Source of the DNA: Haloferula rosea | Lineage (GTDB): Bacteria; Verrucomicrobiota; Verrucomicrobiia; Verrucomicrobiales; Akkermansiaceae | Direction of reading: 5' to 3' | DNA length: 64,000 nt | Assembly (NCBI RefSeq): GCF_016595525.1 | Contig: NZ_JAENII010000004.1 | Location: 345,420 to 409,419, forward strand | In this document: positions 53,068 through 62,124 of the stretch, piece by piece | Layout of the letters: each line of letters begins with the position of its first letter | How positions within the stretch are numbered: position 1 is the stretch's first letter | The notes under the pieces: generated by a model | Databases searched by the model: none | What the model saw: the letters and a program-made list of their open reading frames with translations, nothing else | Told to the model about the DNA's origin: nothing | Made by a program: the position numbers and the translations under genes

Positions 53068-54225
53068 ATGGGTATGAGGGATCGCAGGAGACCATGGCTG
53101 ACGGTTGGCTTGGTCGTGATGCTCTGCGGAGCCTTGGTCCATTGGGTGAACACAGGACCCGAGCGGCGGGTTAGGGAGGCGGCTCGGTATCTTGTGAGTG
53201 ATGATGATCATCGGCTGAACGAGCAGGCATTCCACGAGTTGCGGCAGGATGTGCAGCGAATGGGATATCGATCCTTGGTTCGTGTCTCTAGGGAACTCGA
53301 CGGGGAAGCAATGAGAGTGAGGGAGGTTCCGTTGCTCTCTTTGGGTGAGCCTCAAGGGCGACCGGAAGATGAGCTGGAAGGTTGCGCGCCATTGGCGCGC
53401 ATGATTGCCGAGCGACTCATTGAGGAGAATTCGTGGAGGTCACTGATGGCAATTGATGCTGGAGAGGTCGGATTACTGGTCGGCGCAGAATTCTTTCCTG
53501 CCCTGGGCGAGAACTCTCCCAAACGGGCCCTTGCCGATCTCAATCGGGTGTTTGGGACCATATGGACCAAGAGGCACGATGGAGCTCTGCACTTTGGTCG
53601 AATGTATACTTCGGCAATATTTCGCGGGATGGAGAGGCGCCCAGATCGTGTGGCACGCGCGATATTGTTGCGCGGAGACCATCTTGGCCATCCGTGGAGT
53701 GGCGAACTCGAGGCCGCTGCAGTGTATGGAATTCTGACCGAGGCTGAGGCCGATGGGAGGCTACCCGAATTCCTTGCGTGGAAGACCGGCCCAGGAAAGT
53801 CTCTCGAAGACTATTTGGGAGGTCATTGGTTCAACGTGGATGTTTCCCCATCCAGTGGGATGACCTTGCTTGCGGTTGGCCTATGGGCGAAAGCCGAGCC
53901 TCTTGCTGCTTCAAAGTGGGCAGAAGAACATGCGGACGGGTTGAAAGCCGAGTGGCCGGCTGCTGTTGCTAGTGGTTGGCTTCATTTCTGGCCGGACACG
54001 CCAGAGAAAATTCCTGCCTACCATTCGCGCTACGATGACGTCCTCGAATGGTTGAGCGGTCATGTTGAGCCCGACTCGGCATTGATTCACAACATGCTGA
54101 CAGCCCCCAGTCTTGAGCAAGCAAAGGGTTTTGATCGGTGGTTGAAGGCTGAGGATGGCTCTGAGTGGGATCGGAAGGCGAAGGCCGCGGTGATCCAGAG
54201 GAGGAAGGATTATGGGTGGGATTGA
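53068..54225 (+). CDS. membrane-anchored hypothetical protein
   Basis: A 385-residue protein with one N-terminal membrane helix (about residues 9-27) and a helix-rich soluble domain. The domain has repeated W and A-rich stretches (ALHFGRMYTSAIFRGM, GEPLAASKWAEEHADGLKAEW) that look like TPR- or HEAT-like repeats. I do not recognise the family; similar proteins occur as paralogous sets in this phylum. The ATG at 53068 or 53074 is preferred over an upstream one. A purine-rich repeat tag (53008-53027) lies just before it. Confidence 0.6.
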   Translation: MGMRDRRRPWLTVGLVVMLCGALVHWVNTGPERRVREAARYLVSDDDHRLNEQAFHELRQDVQRMGYRSLVRVSRELDGEAMRVREVPLLSLGEPQGRPEDELEGCAPLARMIAERLIEENSWRSLMAIDAGEVGLLVGAEFFPALGENSPKRALADLNRVFGTIWTKRHDGALHFGRMYTSAIFRGMERRPDRVARAILLRGDHLGHPWSGELEAAAVYGILTEAEADGRLPEFLAWKTGPGKSLEDYLGGHWFNVDVSPSSGMTLLAVGLWAKAEPLAASKWAEEHADGLKAEWPAAVASGWLHFWPDTPEKIPAYHSRYDDVLEWLSGHVEPDSALIHNMLTAPSLEQAKGFDRWLKAEDGSEWDRKAKAAVIQRRKDYGWD

Positions 54226-54341
54226 TAAGGGTGAGGGCGACCATTTTCCTGCAACCCCGGAGTGGAGTGCGCTGTGGAGTTGAAGATTGCTGTGACTCCA
54301 CTCAAGCACCCCATCGATACGCCGGTTGGATGGGTACAAAC

Positions 54342-54374
54342 AAAAAGGCCGGAGTCAGCAGGCTTGCCGACTCC
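54342..54374 (-). terminator. terminator of the sigma factor gene
   Basis: On the minus strand GGAGTCGGCA / TGCTGACTCC form a 10-bp stem (one G-T pair) with an AGCC loop, followed by GGCCTTTTTG. It lies 38 bases after the stop. Confidence 0.85.
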
Positions 54375-54412
54375 GACCTGGGAAGATTCGTGGCTCCCTC
54401 AAGCCATTGGAC

Positions 54413-55261
54413 TTACGCCTCGGTGACGCGTGGAAGGGGATTGTCCTTCCGGTGCAGGGCGAAGCGCATTTTCTCCAAGGCTTTGTTCTGGAGTTGGCGG
54501 ATCCGCTCGCGAGTCAGACCGAAGTCGCGTCCGATTTCCTCCAGGTTCATCGGCTTTTTCCCATTCAGGCCGAAGCGTGCGTCAATGATGCGCGATTCAC
54601 GGTCGTCGAGCAGTTCGAGCAATTCGCCGAGCTGGTCAGCGGAGTTCTTCAAGCTGAGGACGTCCAGCGGTGAAGCGGCATTCTCGTCGCCGATGGTATC
54701 GCTGTAGGTGGCAGCCTCGCCTTCGTTGATGGGAGCATCGAGCGAGGTGGTTCGCTGCGAGGCCCGGCGGAGTGCGCTGAGTTTCCGGCGTGGGATGCCG
54801 GTTTCCTCGGAGAGTTCCTCGTCGGTCGGTTGGCGACCCAGAACTTCTGCCATCATCCGCTCGATGCGACGCATCCGTGCGATCTTTTGAACCATGTGTA
54901 CCGGCAGGCGGACGGTCTTGCCTTGGTTGGCCAAGGCGCGCTTGATCGACTGCTTGATCCACCATGCGGCGTAGCTGCTGAGTTTGGCACCGCGGGTCGG
55001 GTCGAAACGCTCAACGGCCTTGGTCAGACCGATGTTGCCTTCCGAAATCAGGTCGGCGAGTGCGACGCCGTAGCCCGAGTAGTCCTGGGCGATCTTCACG
55101 ACCAGCCGGAGGTTGGCTTTGATCATGTGTTCACGGGCCTTTTCGTCGCCATCGTGGATTCGGTTTGCCAGTTCGATCTCCTCTTCGGGCGTCAGCAGTG
55201 GCGTTTGAGCAATCTCGTTGAGGTAGATCCGGAGATTCTTATCAATTTCAGAAGAAGACAT
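54413..55261 (-). CDS. group 2 sigma-70-type RNA polymerase sigma factor
   Basis: A 282-residue sigma factor lacking the long N-terminal region 1.1 of RpoD. Region 1.2 (LRIYLNEIAQTPLLT), region 2 (AREHMIKANLRLVVKIAQDY, WWIKQSIKRAL), region 3 (RLPVHMVQKIARM) and region 4 with a helix-turn-helix (NLEEIGRDFGLTRERIRQL) are all intact. Similar in layout to RpoS/RpoH-sized group 2 factors. It is divergent from the MerR-type gene with a 189-bp gap, and ends in a good terminator. Confidence 0.92.
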   Translation of the reverse strand: MSSSEIDKNLRIYLNEIAQTPLLTPEEEIELANRIHDGDEKAREHMIKANLRLVVKIAQDYSGYGVALADLISEGNIGLTKAVERFDPTRGAKLSSYAAWWIKQSIKRALANQGKTVRLPVHMVQKIARMRRIERMMAEVLGRQPTDEELSEETGIPRRKLSALRRASQRTTSLDAPINEGEAATYSDTIGDENAASPLDVLSLKNSADQLGELLELLDDRESRIIDARFGLNGKKPMNLEEIGRDFGLTRERIRQLQNKALEKMRFALHRKDNPLPRVTEA

Positions 55262-55450
55262 GGTTTCGACAGTTTCGGTTTAGTGTTTGTTTAGCCTGAG
55301 GGATGGCTGAAACTGAACAAGGGCTATCATCGATTTGCGGGAGGGGAAGAAAAAAGAACACAAAAAGTAAACTTTGAGGAGAATCCGTGAAAATACGGAC
55401 CCTTGTTTATTTTTTGTTTTGATTTTGGGATTTCGATCTATGCTCGGCAC

Positions 55451-56422
55451 ATGAGCAATTCGGACGACGCAGAGGAGGTCTTCGGGATGGGAGCCGTGGT
55501 GCATCGCACCGGTCTCTCCGCCCAAGGGATTCGGATGTGGGAAAAGCGGTATGATGCTGTGGTTCCAAAGCGCAACGATACGAACCGTCGCTTGTACAGC
55601 CGGACCGATGTGGAGCGTCTGGCGCTGATGAAGCAACTGACAGACTCCGGTCACAGCATCAGCAGCATTGCGAATCTTGGCTTGTCGCAGCTTGAAGCCC
55701 TGAAGGCGGATCTGGTGGGCATGCCGGAGCAGGAGGCTTCTGTGGAGGCGCCCCGCGAGACGAACCGGGTGCTGGTGGTGGGAGCGGAGCTGGCCGCAGC
55801 TCTGGAAAGCGACGGGGGCGGTGAGTTCGAGCTGGTTCCGCTGATCGACGACCTTGATCAGGCACTTCATCGATCCACTTTGCCACAGACCGACCTTCTC
55901 GTGATCGATGCTGCCAGTGTGTTTCCCGAAACGAAGGGACACGTGGAAGAGCTCATGCAGCGGAGCGGTGCGGGCCGGGCCTTGGTGGTGTTTCGCTTCG
56001 CATCGCGGAAGGATGAGCTGGATCTGATCAAGGCCGACACGAAGATCAGCTTGCTCCGCGGGCCGGTCGATGCGGCGAGGCTCCGTCGTGAATGCTACCT
56101 GCAACTGCGGGTCATGCAGGCGAGTCCCCATGGTGGGCCTCCATTGGATGCCGAGCCGATCCCGGACCGGGTCTTTGATGCGCAGCATCTGGCGAGGTTG
56201 GCCCGGATCGACAGCGCGGTGAATTGTGAATGCCCCCGCCACCTTGCCGAACTCCTGAAGAGTCTGGCTGCGTTCGAAGCCTACAGCGAGGCCTGCGAAG
56301 ACCGAAATGCGGAGGATGCCATGGTTCACTCCTATCTCCATCGTACTACGGCCCAGGTGCGCCGAACGATGGAGGATGCCCTTCAGCACCTGCTGAAAGC
56401 CGAGGGGATCTCTCTGGATTGA
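55451..56422 (+). CDS. MerR family transcriptional regulator with a B12-binding-like domain
   Basis: A 323-residue regulator. The N-terminal MerR winged helix has VVHRTGLSAQGIRMWEKRYD, RRLYSRTDVERLALM and a dimer helix. The part from about 105 (RVLVVGAELAAALE, LLVIDAAS, RALVVFRFA) looks like a Rossmann domain related to the cobalamin-binding half of LitR/CarH photoreceptors. The cobalamin His of an E/DxHxxG motif is not visible, so B12 binding is doubtful. It may act as a redox, light or ligand switch. It starts at the ATG at 55451. Divergent from the sigma factor gene. Confidence 0.8.
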   Translation: MSNSDDAEEVFGMGAVVHRTGLSAQGIRMWEKRYDAVVPKRNDTNRRLYSRTDVERLALMKQLTDSGHSISSIANLGLSQLEALKADLVGMPEQEASVEAPRETNRVLVVGAELAAALESDGGGEFELVPLIDDLDQALHRSTLPQTDLLVIDAASVFPETKGHVEELMQRSGAGRALVVFRFASRKDELDLIKADTKISLLRGPVDAARLRRECYLQLRVMQASPHGGPPLDAEPIPDRVFDAQHLARLARIDSAVNCECPRHLAELLKSLAAFEAYSEACEDRNAEDAMVHSYLHRTTAQVRRTMEDALQHLLKAEGISLD

Positions 56423-56454
56423 GTGATACTCGGCGGCCGTGAAGGGGGCGCGCG

Positions 56455-56503
56455 GCGCTGCCGCGCTTCAGCTCAAATGATGATGCAGGAAGCGCGGCAG
56501 CGC
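56455..56503. terminator. large inverted repeat between convergent genes
   Basis: GCGCTGCCGCGCTTC (56455-56469) and GAAGCGCGGCAGCGC (56489-56503) are perfectly complementary, giving a 15-bp stem with a 19-base loop. It lies between the MerR-type gene stop and the convergent 72-residue gene. It lacks a T tract; a bidirectional terminator or REP-like element are both possible. Confidence 0.6.
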
Positions 56504-56540
56504 AGCGGGGTCCCTTGCTGAACGGTCGGATGACCCGATA

Positions 56541-56759
56541 TCAGGGGGTGCTCTCTGCCTCGGGATCCTTTTCTTCGGGTTCGAGCAGCTTCGCGCCTTT
56601 GAGAAGTCGACAGAACTCCTTCTTGCTCAGTTCGTGGAAGGTCCCCTCCTTCGTTTCCAGATCGGTCATGTGCTTGTACTCGATCGCATGACGGGCCCAC
56701 TGGACGATCCGGTAGTAATCGTTCCCCTTTTGCCAGATCTGGCCCTGCTGAAGTCGCAT
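56541..56759 (-). CDS. small conserved-looking hypothetical protein
   Basis: A 72-residue protein beginning MRLQQGQIWQKGNDYYRIVQW. It has aromatic and charged residues typical of a small beta-barrel, then a KKEFCRLLKGAKLL helix and an acidic end. It resembles small nucleic-acid-binding-like orphan proteins; I do not recognise a named family. It lies 48 bases after the start-side gap to the hydrolase gene, on the same strand. Function unknown. Confidence 0.6.
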   Translation of the reverse strand: MRLQQGQIWQKGNDYYRIVQWARHAIEYKHMTDLETKEGTFHELSKKEFCRLLKGAKLLEPEEKDPEAESTP

Positions 56760-56807
56760 GCCGTGAGGCTAGGCTGGATCGGGGCGGGCTGACGATGAAA
56801 TTGCCGA

Positions 56808-57575
56808 TCAGGCGGTGCCGGCGTCGCGATAGAGCTCGCCCATGCGGCTCAGCGATCCGTCCTTCTTGAACAGGCTGTGTGGCTTGCCCCGCCCTGGTTC
56901 GAAGTAAGCGTAGCGCTCAACCTTTCGCTCTTTCTCGAGAAACTTCAGCGCTTCCTTGAGAAAGTCGTGGTTCTCATCCTCGGGGCCGGACCAGCCGTTG
57001 AATTCGGTGATCCAGATGGGCAGGCGGTATTCCTTGGCCAGGTCATCGACAAAGTCCTCGAAGGCATCCGGATCCCGCCCCCGATACCAGTGAACGGCGA
57101 CGAAATCGACGCGCAGGTCCTTGCGCTTGGCCTGTTCCATGAACTCGTGGAGGTAGTTCATGCCGCCTTGGTCCGAGGAGGGGGCGGGTGAACCGAGACG
57201 CAGGTTCTTTTGCTCGGCGAGCTTCACCAGCCTGGGCCACAGGGCGATGGCCTTGTCGAGCGGGATGTTTCCCTGCTTCTTCCGTTCGGGTTCGTTGTAG
57301 CCGAGGAGGCTGGTGATGTTCTTGTAGCTGCGGATCTTGTTGAAGTGCTTCTCGTTGACGTTGAAGGCACCCTTGATCATCGGCACGAACTCCGGAGTGG
57401 CGTGGCCACGGTTCGGGGTCCAGTTGTAGTGCCAGTGAACGCCGAACTGCCGGTGTTTGTTGGCATCCCCGCCTGCCCAGCCCTTCTTGGTTGAGGCCTT
57501 GTTGGTCAGGGCGAAGGAAGGGCCCGTGGCGAGCGCGGCGGCGGAGGAGGCGAGGAAGCTGCGTCGTGTGATCAT
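56808..57575 (-). CDS. GH128-like glycoside hydrolase, Tat-exported
   Basis: A 255-residue (beta/alpha)8-type enzyme with a Tat signal (TRRSFLASSAAALA, residues 3-16). The two expected catalytic Glu residues sit in LLGYNEPE (Glu95, acid/base) and WITEFNGW (Glu191, nucleophile). These place it with the asl1-like/GH128 beta-1,3-glucanases. Size fits a single-domain enzyme. The ATG at 57575 gives the Tat signal. It is divergent from the GH92 gene with a 134-bp gap. Confidence 0.85.
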   Translation of the reverse strand: MITRRSFLASSAAALATGPSFALTNKASTKKGWAGGDANKHRQFGVHWHYNWTPNRGHATPEFVPMIKGAFNVNEKHFNKIRSYKNITSLLGYNEPERKKQGNIPLDKAIALWPRLVKLAEQKNLRLGSPAPSSDQGGMNYLHEFMEQAKRKDLRVDFVAVHWYRGRDPDAFEDFVDDLAKEYRLPIWITEFNGWSGPEDENHDFLKEALKFLEKERKVERYAYFEPGRGKPHSLFKKDGSLSRMGELYRDAGTA

Positions 57576-57709
57576 GACTGGTGGGGGAATCCCGATGAAA
57601 TCACGGGCACATACGCGCCATCGAGTCGTGAACTTGCTTTCGCTGTAGCGCAAAGCACCCTTGTTGGCCCGCCGATTGCTCTGGGTAAGTCACTTAAACC
57701 CTGAACCGA

Positions 57710-59860
57710 ATGCTTGAACCACCGAATGAATGCCCCCGCCTGCGGGAGGTCGACCCGTTTCTCGGCACTGAGCAGGCCGATCTCCCCAAGCCCATCGGCA
57801 TCGCGGCGACATGGTGGGTGCCCAAGCCGCCGGTCGGAAACACCCATCCCGGTGCGACGCTCCCTTTCGGGATGGTTTCGGCCTGCGCCTACTCCGGGGC
57901 GTATGTCACCGGTTACGGTCGCTACGGTCTGTCCCTGAGTGGCGATGCGCCGCCGGTGGCATTCAAGCGGCACGAGGCGTTGGGGATCTCCCATTTCCAG
58001 CAGAGCGGGACGGGGCGGATCCGGAGCTACTACAATTACTTTCTAACAACCCCGCTTGGTGAGGACGGCCTCGAAGGGCGCCAGGATCGTCAGGGACTGG
58101 AGGATGAGAAAGCCTGGCCGGGTTACTATGGTGGCCGTTTCGTGGAAAGGGATGTGACTTTCGAGGTGGCGGCGGACGCCCGGGGGGTGAGGCATCGCTA
58201 CGGGTTCTCATCCGGTGTGCGGCCCTCGGTGGCTGTGGATGTGTCGGCGGGTGGGTTGCTGATCGACGAGATGTCGAGCTATCCGCAGGGTGCCGAGTTC
58301 CGCCTGTGTGATGGCGGGGTGGAAGGCTTCGTGGTGATGGAGGGTATTCCGATCCATTTCCGCTGTGAAGCGGATGGAGCAAGCGCCTATCTGTGGGAGG
58401 ACGAGGGGCGGATCGAGAGTGAGCACTATGAGCTGACGCTCGATCGGCAGAAGCAGCGGCCGAGCTTCGGATTCGCATTCGAAGGAACCGATGGGGTGCC
58501 GACGATGGAATTGAGTTTCGGCTTTTCGCTGCGGGATGGTGATCGGGCCTCGCAGGCGGTGGCCGGAGGGTTGGACGAGGTGGTCTCGTCGGCAGCGACT
58601 CAGTGGGAGTCACTCTTGTCGTCGATCGAGATCGAAGGTGGAACGCCAGCGCAGCGTGAGGTCTTTGCCACGGCGATGTACCACTCGTGCATCAAGCCGG
58701 CGGACTTCACGAATGAGAATCCTTTCACCCGCGAGGATGGTCCGTTCTTCCTCGATCTGTCGACGCTCTGGGACCTCTACAAGACGCAACTCCCGCTGAT
58801 GATGTCCCTGTGGCCTCAGCGGGGCGCGGCCTTCGTGGAGTTTCTCTGTGAGGTCGCCGAGCGGGAAGGGGGATTTCCGGTGAGCTATCTGATGGACAAC
58901 GTTCCGGATCGCTTCACCAAGCAGGCGACGGGTTTGTGCCATGCGATTCTCGAGGATGCGCGGGTGCGCGGCATCAAGGCCGATTGGGACCGGGTGCTGT
59001 CCTTGCTGTGGAAGACGAGTCAGAGCGGCAAGGGGCGGAAGGGGCGGTTCGGCGAGTATGCGCGTTTTGGTGAAGTGGATCCCTTGTCCCACACGCTGGA
59101 CATTTCCTACGCGCATTTCTGCATGGCGCGGATGGCGCGGAAGGTGGGTCATCAACTGGTTTTCGACCGCGCCTCGGCACTGTCTCAGCACTGGAAGAAC
59201 GCTTTCGATGCGAAGACGGGACTGCTGCGTGAAGACTCGACCTACTATGAAGGTGAGAATTGGAACTACTCGTTCCGTTTCGTGCAGGACATGGCATCGC
59301 GGATCGAGATCGCCGGTGGGGACCGGGGCTTTGTTGGGTTGCTGGACAAGTTCTTCGGCTTCGCGGAAGCCGCTCATGGAGAGCGTGTGTTCCGGTTCGA
59401 GGGACTGAACAACGAACCGGACATGGAGGCTCCCTACGCGTATCTCTATGCCGGGCGACACGATCGCACGGCGACCGTGCTGCGCCGGGTGATGCAGTGC
59501 GAGTTCACGACCGGCCGGGGTGGGCTTCCCGGGAACGACGACTCGGGTGGTCTGTCATCCTGGTTCGTTTGGAGCGCCACGGGATTGTTCCCGGTTGCGG
59601 GTCAGCCCGTCATGTTGATCGGCTCCCCCTTGTTTGACCGGGCGACCTTCCATCTTCCGGGCGGGGATTTCTCGATCGTGGCGGATCAACAGGCGGCCGA
59701 GCATTTCCATATCAAAAGTGCCATGCTCAACGGAAAGCCGCTCAATCGTGCGTGGTTGAAGATGGATGAGTTCCTGACGGGCGGGGAGTTGGTGCTGGAG
59801 ATGTGCCCGGAACCTTCGGGCTTCGGGGAGAAGAATCGGCCCCCGAGTTTCCAAAGCTGA
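57710..59860 (+). CDS. GH92 family alpha-mannosidase, apparently cytosolic
   Basis: A 716-residue enzyme of the calcium-dependent GH92 family (alpha-1,2- and related mannosidases). The hallmark C-terminal stretches are NNEPDMEAPYAYLYAGR near 567-583 and LPGNDDSGGLSSWFVWSATG near 605-624, containing the catalytic-base Asp pair. An N-terminal beta-sandwich precedes the (alpha/alpha)6 barrel. Unlike most GH92 proteins it has no signal peptide at the ATG at 57710. It may act on imported mannosides or a wrongly chosen start may hide a signal. The glycosyltransferase gene follows. Confidence 0.9.
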   Translation: MLEPPNECPRLREVDPFLGTEQADLPKPIGIAATWWVPKPPVGNTHPGATLPFGMVSACAYSGAYVTGYGRYGLSLSGDAPPVAFKRHEALGISHFQQSGTGRIRSYYNYFLTTPLGEDGLEGRQDRQGLEDEKAWPGYYGGRFVERDVTFEVAADARGVRHRYGFSSGVRPSVAVDVSAGGLLIDEMSSYPQGAEFRLCDGGVEGFVVMEGIPIHFRCEADGASAYLWEDEGRIESEHYELTLDRQKQRPSFGFAFEGTDGVPTMELSFGFSLRDGDRASQAVAGGLDEVVSSAATQWESLLSSIEIEGGTPAQREVFATAMYHSCIKPADFTNENPFTREDGPFFLDLSTLWDLYKTQLPLMMSLWPQRGAAFVEFLCEVAEREGGFPVSYLMDNVPDRFTKQATGLCHAILEDARVRGIKADWDRVLSLLWKTSQSGKGRKGRFGEYARFGEVDPLSHTLDISYAHFCMARMARKVGHQLVFDRASALSQHWKNAFDAKTGLLREDSTYYEGENWNYSFRFVQDMASRIEIAGGDRGFVGLLDKFFGFAEAAHGERVFRFEGLNNEPDMEAPYAYLYAGRHDRTATVLRRVMQCEFTTGRGGLPGNDDSGGLSSWFVWSATGLFPVAGQPVMLIGSPLFDRATFHLPGGDFSIVADQQAAEHFHIKSAMLNGKPLNRAWLKMDEFLTGGELVLEMCPEPSGFGEKNRPPSFQS

Positions 59861-59936
59861 AGGCATTGTCACTCCGGAGCCCACGTGCTTGGCACGGAAA
59901 CTGCCTCTTGAGCGGTTGAATCACGATCTTCAACCC

Positions 59937-61235
59937 ATGGAATTCCCTTATACCGACGACGAAATCCGCAGCGCAGTGTTCTTGGTCCGGGCGGACCCGA
60001 TCATTTGTGGTCACTCGACCGAAGCCCGCAACCTGGCGGAAGCAGCGGTCGCGATGGGGCTCGAGGAGGTTCACATCGTCAGCTATCCGATCGACGTGCT
60101 TCAGGAGAGCGGTCTGCCACTCAAACCTCTCGAGACCATCAGCCGTTACTCGAATGGCATTCTCGTCGACCGGCCGGAACCGCTTGGCGACTACAAGGTG
60201 CTCGATGGTCGCCTCGGGCTTGGGATTGGCGGGCACCTGGTCGATCTCCTGCACAAGCTCCCGGGCAAGACGCTTCTCATGGACCTCTATCTCGTGCCCC
60301 ACGGCATGATGGTGATGAATGCGGTCAACAGCTTCCGCATGTCAGGCTGCGAGGCGAATGTCTTCACCGTCGGGGAAGCAGTTGGCTCGGACATCACCAA
60401 TGTGGTCAACAACGCCCTCGCTGAAGGCCGGACTGGCGCGGCGCAGATGGTGCTTTCCAACTTCCTCGAACACGATCACCCGGTGGCGGTAAGCCGCTTC
60501 ACCAAGGATCTCATTGTGGCGGCAGGGCGCCAGGTCGATGAGGCATTGGGGACGAAATTCACCGGCCAACTTGAGAGTCGCGTCGGCATCAGTTTCCCCG
60601 CCATCGACACCTCGGCCTACACCTCGTTGGACATGAAGCGAGACGAGGTCGATGCCATCCTCGCCAAGCGCGGGCTCGAGCGCGACGGATACGCCATGTT
60701 CCTTTCCCGCATTGCGCCTGCCAAGGGGGTCGACGATCTACTCGAGGCGTGGACGACGAGCGAACTCTACGGCAAGAAGAAGCTCATCATCTGTGGCAAC
60801 GGTCCGGCGAAGGATGAGATGCGACAGCGTGCTGCTGAACTGGACGGGATCGAGGTGCTTGATGACGTCAGTGATGACGAAAAAGGAGCGCTCATGAATG
60901 GTTGTTACACCTGGTGTCTGCCGAGCAAGCCGAAGCCTGAGTTCATCGAAACCTTCGGCATCGCCGTGGCGGAGAAGATGCTCGCCGGTGGGCTTGGTCC
61001 GGTCATCACAACCCGAACCGGTGGGATCCCGGAGGCCAGTGGTGGCCACTGCCTCGAGCATGGAGCCGGCAACGTGGACGAACTCCGCGATTGCCTCAAC
61101 CGGGTGGCGGCGATGACCGATGAGGAGCGCGCCGAGCTTGCCACTGCGGCTCGTCAGTTCGCCCTCCAGTTCGACCGTCAGGAAATTCTTGCGAGGTTGG
61201 TCTCGCGGGCATCGCACAAGGTGCAGGCGGCCTGA
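59937..61235 (+). CDS. GT4 family glycosyltransferase
   Basis: A 432-residue GT-B glycosyltransferase. The C-terminal nucleotide-sugar half has FLSRIAPAKGVDDLLEAW (about residues 259-276), LIICGNGPAKDEM (about 284-296), PEFIETFGIAVAEKMLAGG (about 331-349) with the E-x7-E motif, and TRTGGIPEAS. The N-terminal acceptor half starts FLVRADPIICGHSTEARNL. The ATG at 59937 is chosen over a TTG at 59889. It lies 76 bases after the GH92 gene. Donor and acceptor cannot be told; a mannosyl- or glucosyltransferase is likely. Confidence 0.88.
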   Translation: MEFPYTDDEIRSAVFLVRADPIICGHSTEARNLAEAAVAMGLEEVHIVSYPIDVLQESGLPLKPLETISRYSNGILVDRPEPLGDYKVLDGRLGLGIGGHLVDLLHKLPGKTLLMDLYLVPHGMMVMNAVNSFRMSGCEANVFTVGEAVGSDITNVVNNALAEGRTGAAQMVLSNFLEHDHPVAVSRFTKDLIVAAGRQVDEALGTKFTGQLESRVGISFPAIDTSAYTSLDMKRDEVDAILAKRGLERDGYAMFLSRIAPAKGVDDLLEAWTTSELYGKKKLIICGNGPAKDEMRQRAAELDGIEVLDDVSDDEKGALMNGCYTWCLPSKPKPEFIETFGIAVAEKMLAGGLGPVITTRTGGIPEASGGHCLEHGAGNVDELRDCLNRVAAMTDEERAELATAARQFALQFDRQEILARLVSRASHKVQAA

Positions 61236-61292
61236 GTGTTGCTTCACGGGGAGATCCCGCCCCTTGGGTCTTGCCCGAGTCGTTTTTCAATG

Positions 61293-61319
61293 CAGCCCGG
61301 TCCGCTCACGGCCGGGCTG
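61293..61319. terminator. bidirectional terminator between glycosyltransferase and 104-residue gene
   Basis: CAGCCCGG-T-CCG pairs with CGG-CCGGGCTG around a CTCA loop: an 11-bp stem with one bulged T. Downstream on the plus strand is TTGTGTTG. It lies between two convergent genes and can serve both. Confidence 0.75.
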
Positions 61320-61332
61320 TTGTGTTGCCGGG

Positions 61333-61647
61333 CTAGGCCAACGGATACTCTCCGTCTTCATCGTTTCCAACCCAGCCGAGGGCATGGAAGGCGGCGAAGA
61401 TGGCGAGGCGCGGATCATGGGGTTCATCCTCGCCGTGCTCGATCGTGGCCGAGCTGGTCAGTCCACGCATGGATTCAATGCTGATCACGGTGGTGCTGCC
61501 ATCGATATGGATCCAGTCTCCCCAGTTCTTGGCTTCGTGACGGACTTCGAGCTTCTGCTTCTTCAACGAGAGCACCACTTCACGAATGGTGCAGGGTGAA
61601 CTGCTGTCAGGGATCTGGACGATGGTCTGCATGGGCCAGTGAAGCAT
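61333..61647 (-). CDS. hypothetical protein
   Basis: A 104-residue soluble protein (MLHWPMQTIVQIPDS at the start, then EVVLSLKKQKLEVRHEAKNWG and DGSTTVISIESMRG). It looks like a small mixed alpha/beta domain and ends with an aromatic stretch (FAAFHALGWVGNDEDG). Not recognised. An ATG at 61632 is an alternative start. It is divergent from the DksA/TraR-like gene. Confidence 0.6.
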   Translation of the reverse strand: MLHWPMQTIVQIPDSSSPCTIREVVLSLKKQKLEVRHEAKNWGDWIHIDGSTTVISIESMRGLTSSATIEHGEDEPHDPRLAIFAAFHALGWVGNDEDGEYPLA

Positions 61648-61719
61648 GACGGGAGGCTCCGACCCTCGACAAGGACTTCCTGAACTTGTCGATGGCCTGG
61701 AGATTGATAAGCTTCCCGA

Positions 61720-62058
61720 ATGCTGGAGACCGACGACCTCATCGATTTGGAGATCTCGGCTGGTGAAGAGCTTGCCCGACTCGAAGCCGAGCAGCAGACC
61801 GATGCCTCCAGCCGGGAAGCCGTGAGCCCGGACAAGGCGATTGGTCGACTCTCGAGATTGGATGCGATGCAGATGCAGGAGGTCGCCAAGGAAGCCGGTC
61901 GGCAGCGAGAGATGCGGATTCACCGCCTGCGGGAGGCGCTGCGCAAGATGGATCTGGGGGAATACGGGCTCTGCACGGCCTGCGGGGACTGGATCGAACT
62001 GGAGCGGCTCAAGGCGCGGCCGGAGATCCTCCAGTGTGGAAGATGCGTCATCGAGTGA
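61720..62058 (+). CDS. DksA/TraR family zinc finger protein
   Basis: A 112-residue protein with an N-terminal coiled coil (EELARLEAEQQTDAS, RLREALRKMDLGEYG) and a C-terminal four-Cys zinc finger (CTACGDWI, then LQCGRCVIE). Layout and size match DksA/TraR-type proteins that bind the secondary channel of RNA polymerase or act as simple zinc proteins. The Asp pair at the coiled-coil tip of true DksA is not clearly seen, so a ppGpp-linked role is uncertain. The CNNM gene follows on the same strand. Confidence 0.85.
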   Translation: MLETDDLIDLEISAGEELARLEAEQQTDASSREAVSPDKAIGRLSRLDAMQMQEVAKEAGRQREMRIHRLREALRKMDLGEYGLCTACGDWIELERLKARPEILQCGRCVIE

Positions 62059-62124
62059 GGTTTTCGACAAGGGCCATCTCACCCGTTGACGGGAGGTCCG
62101 GATTGGGGACTATACGGATACTTC

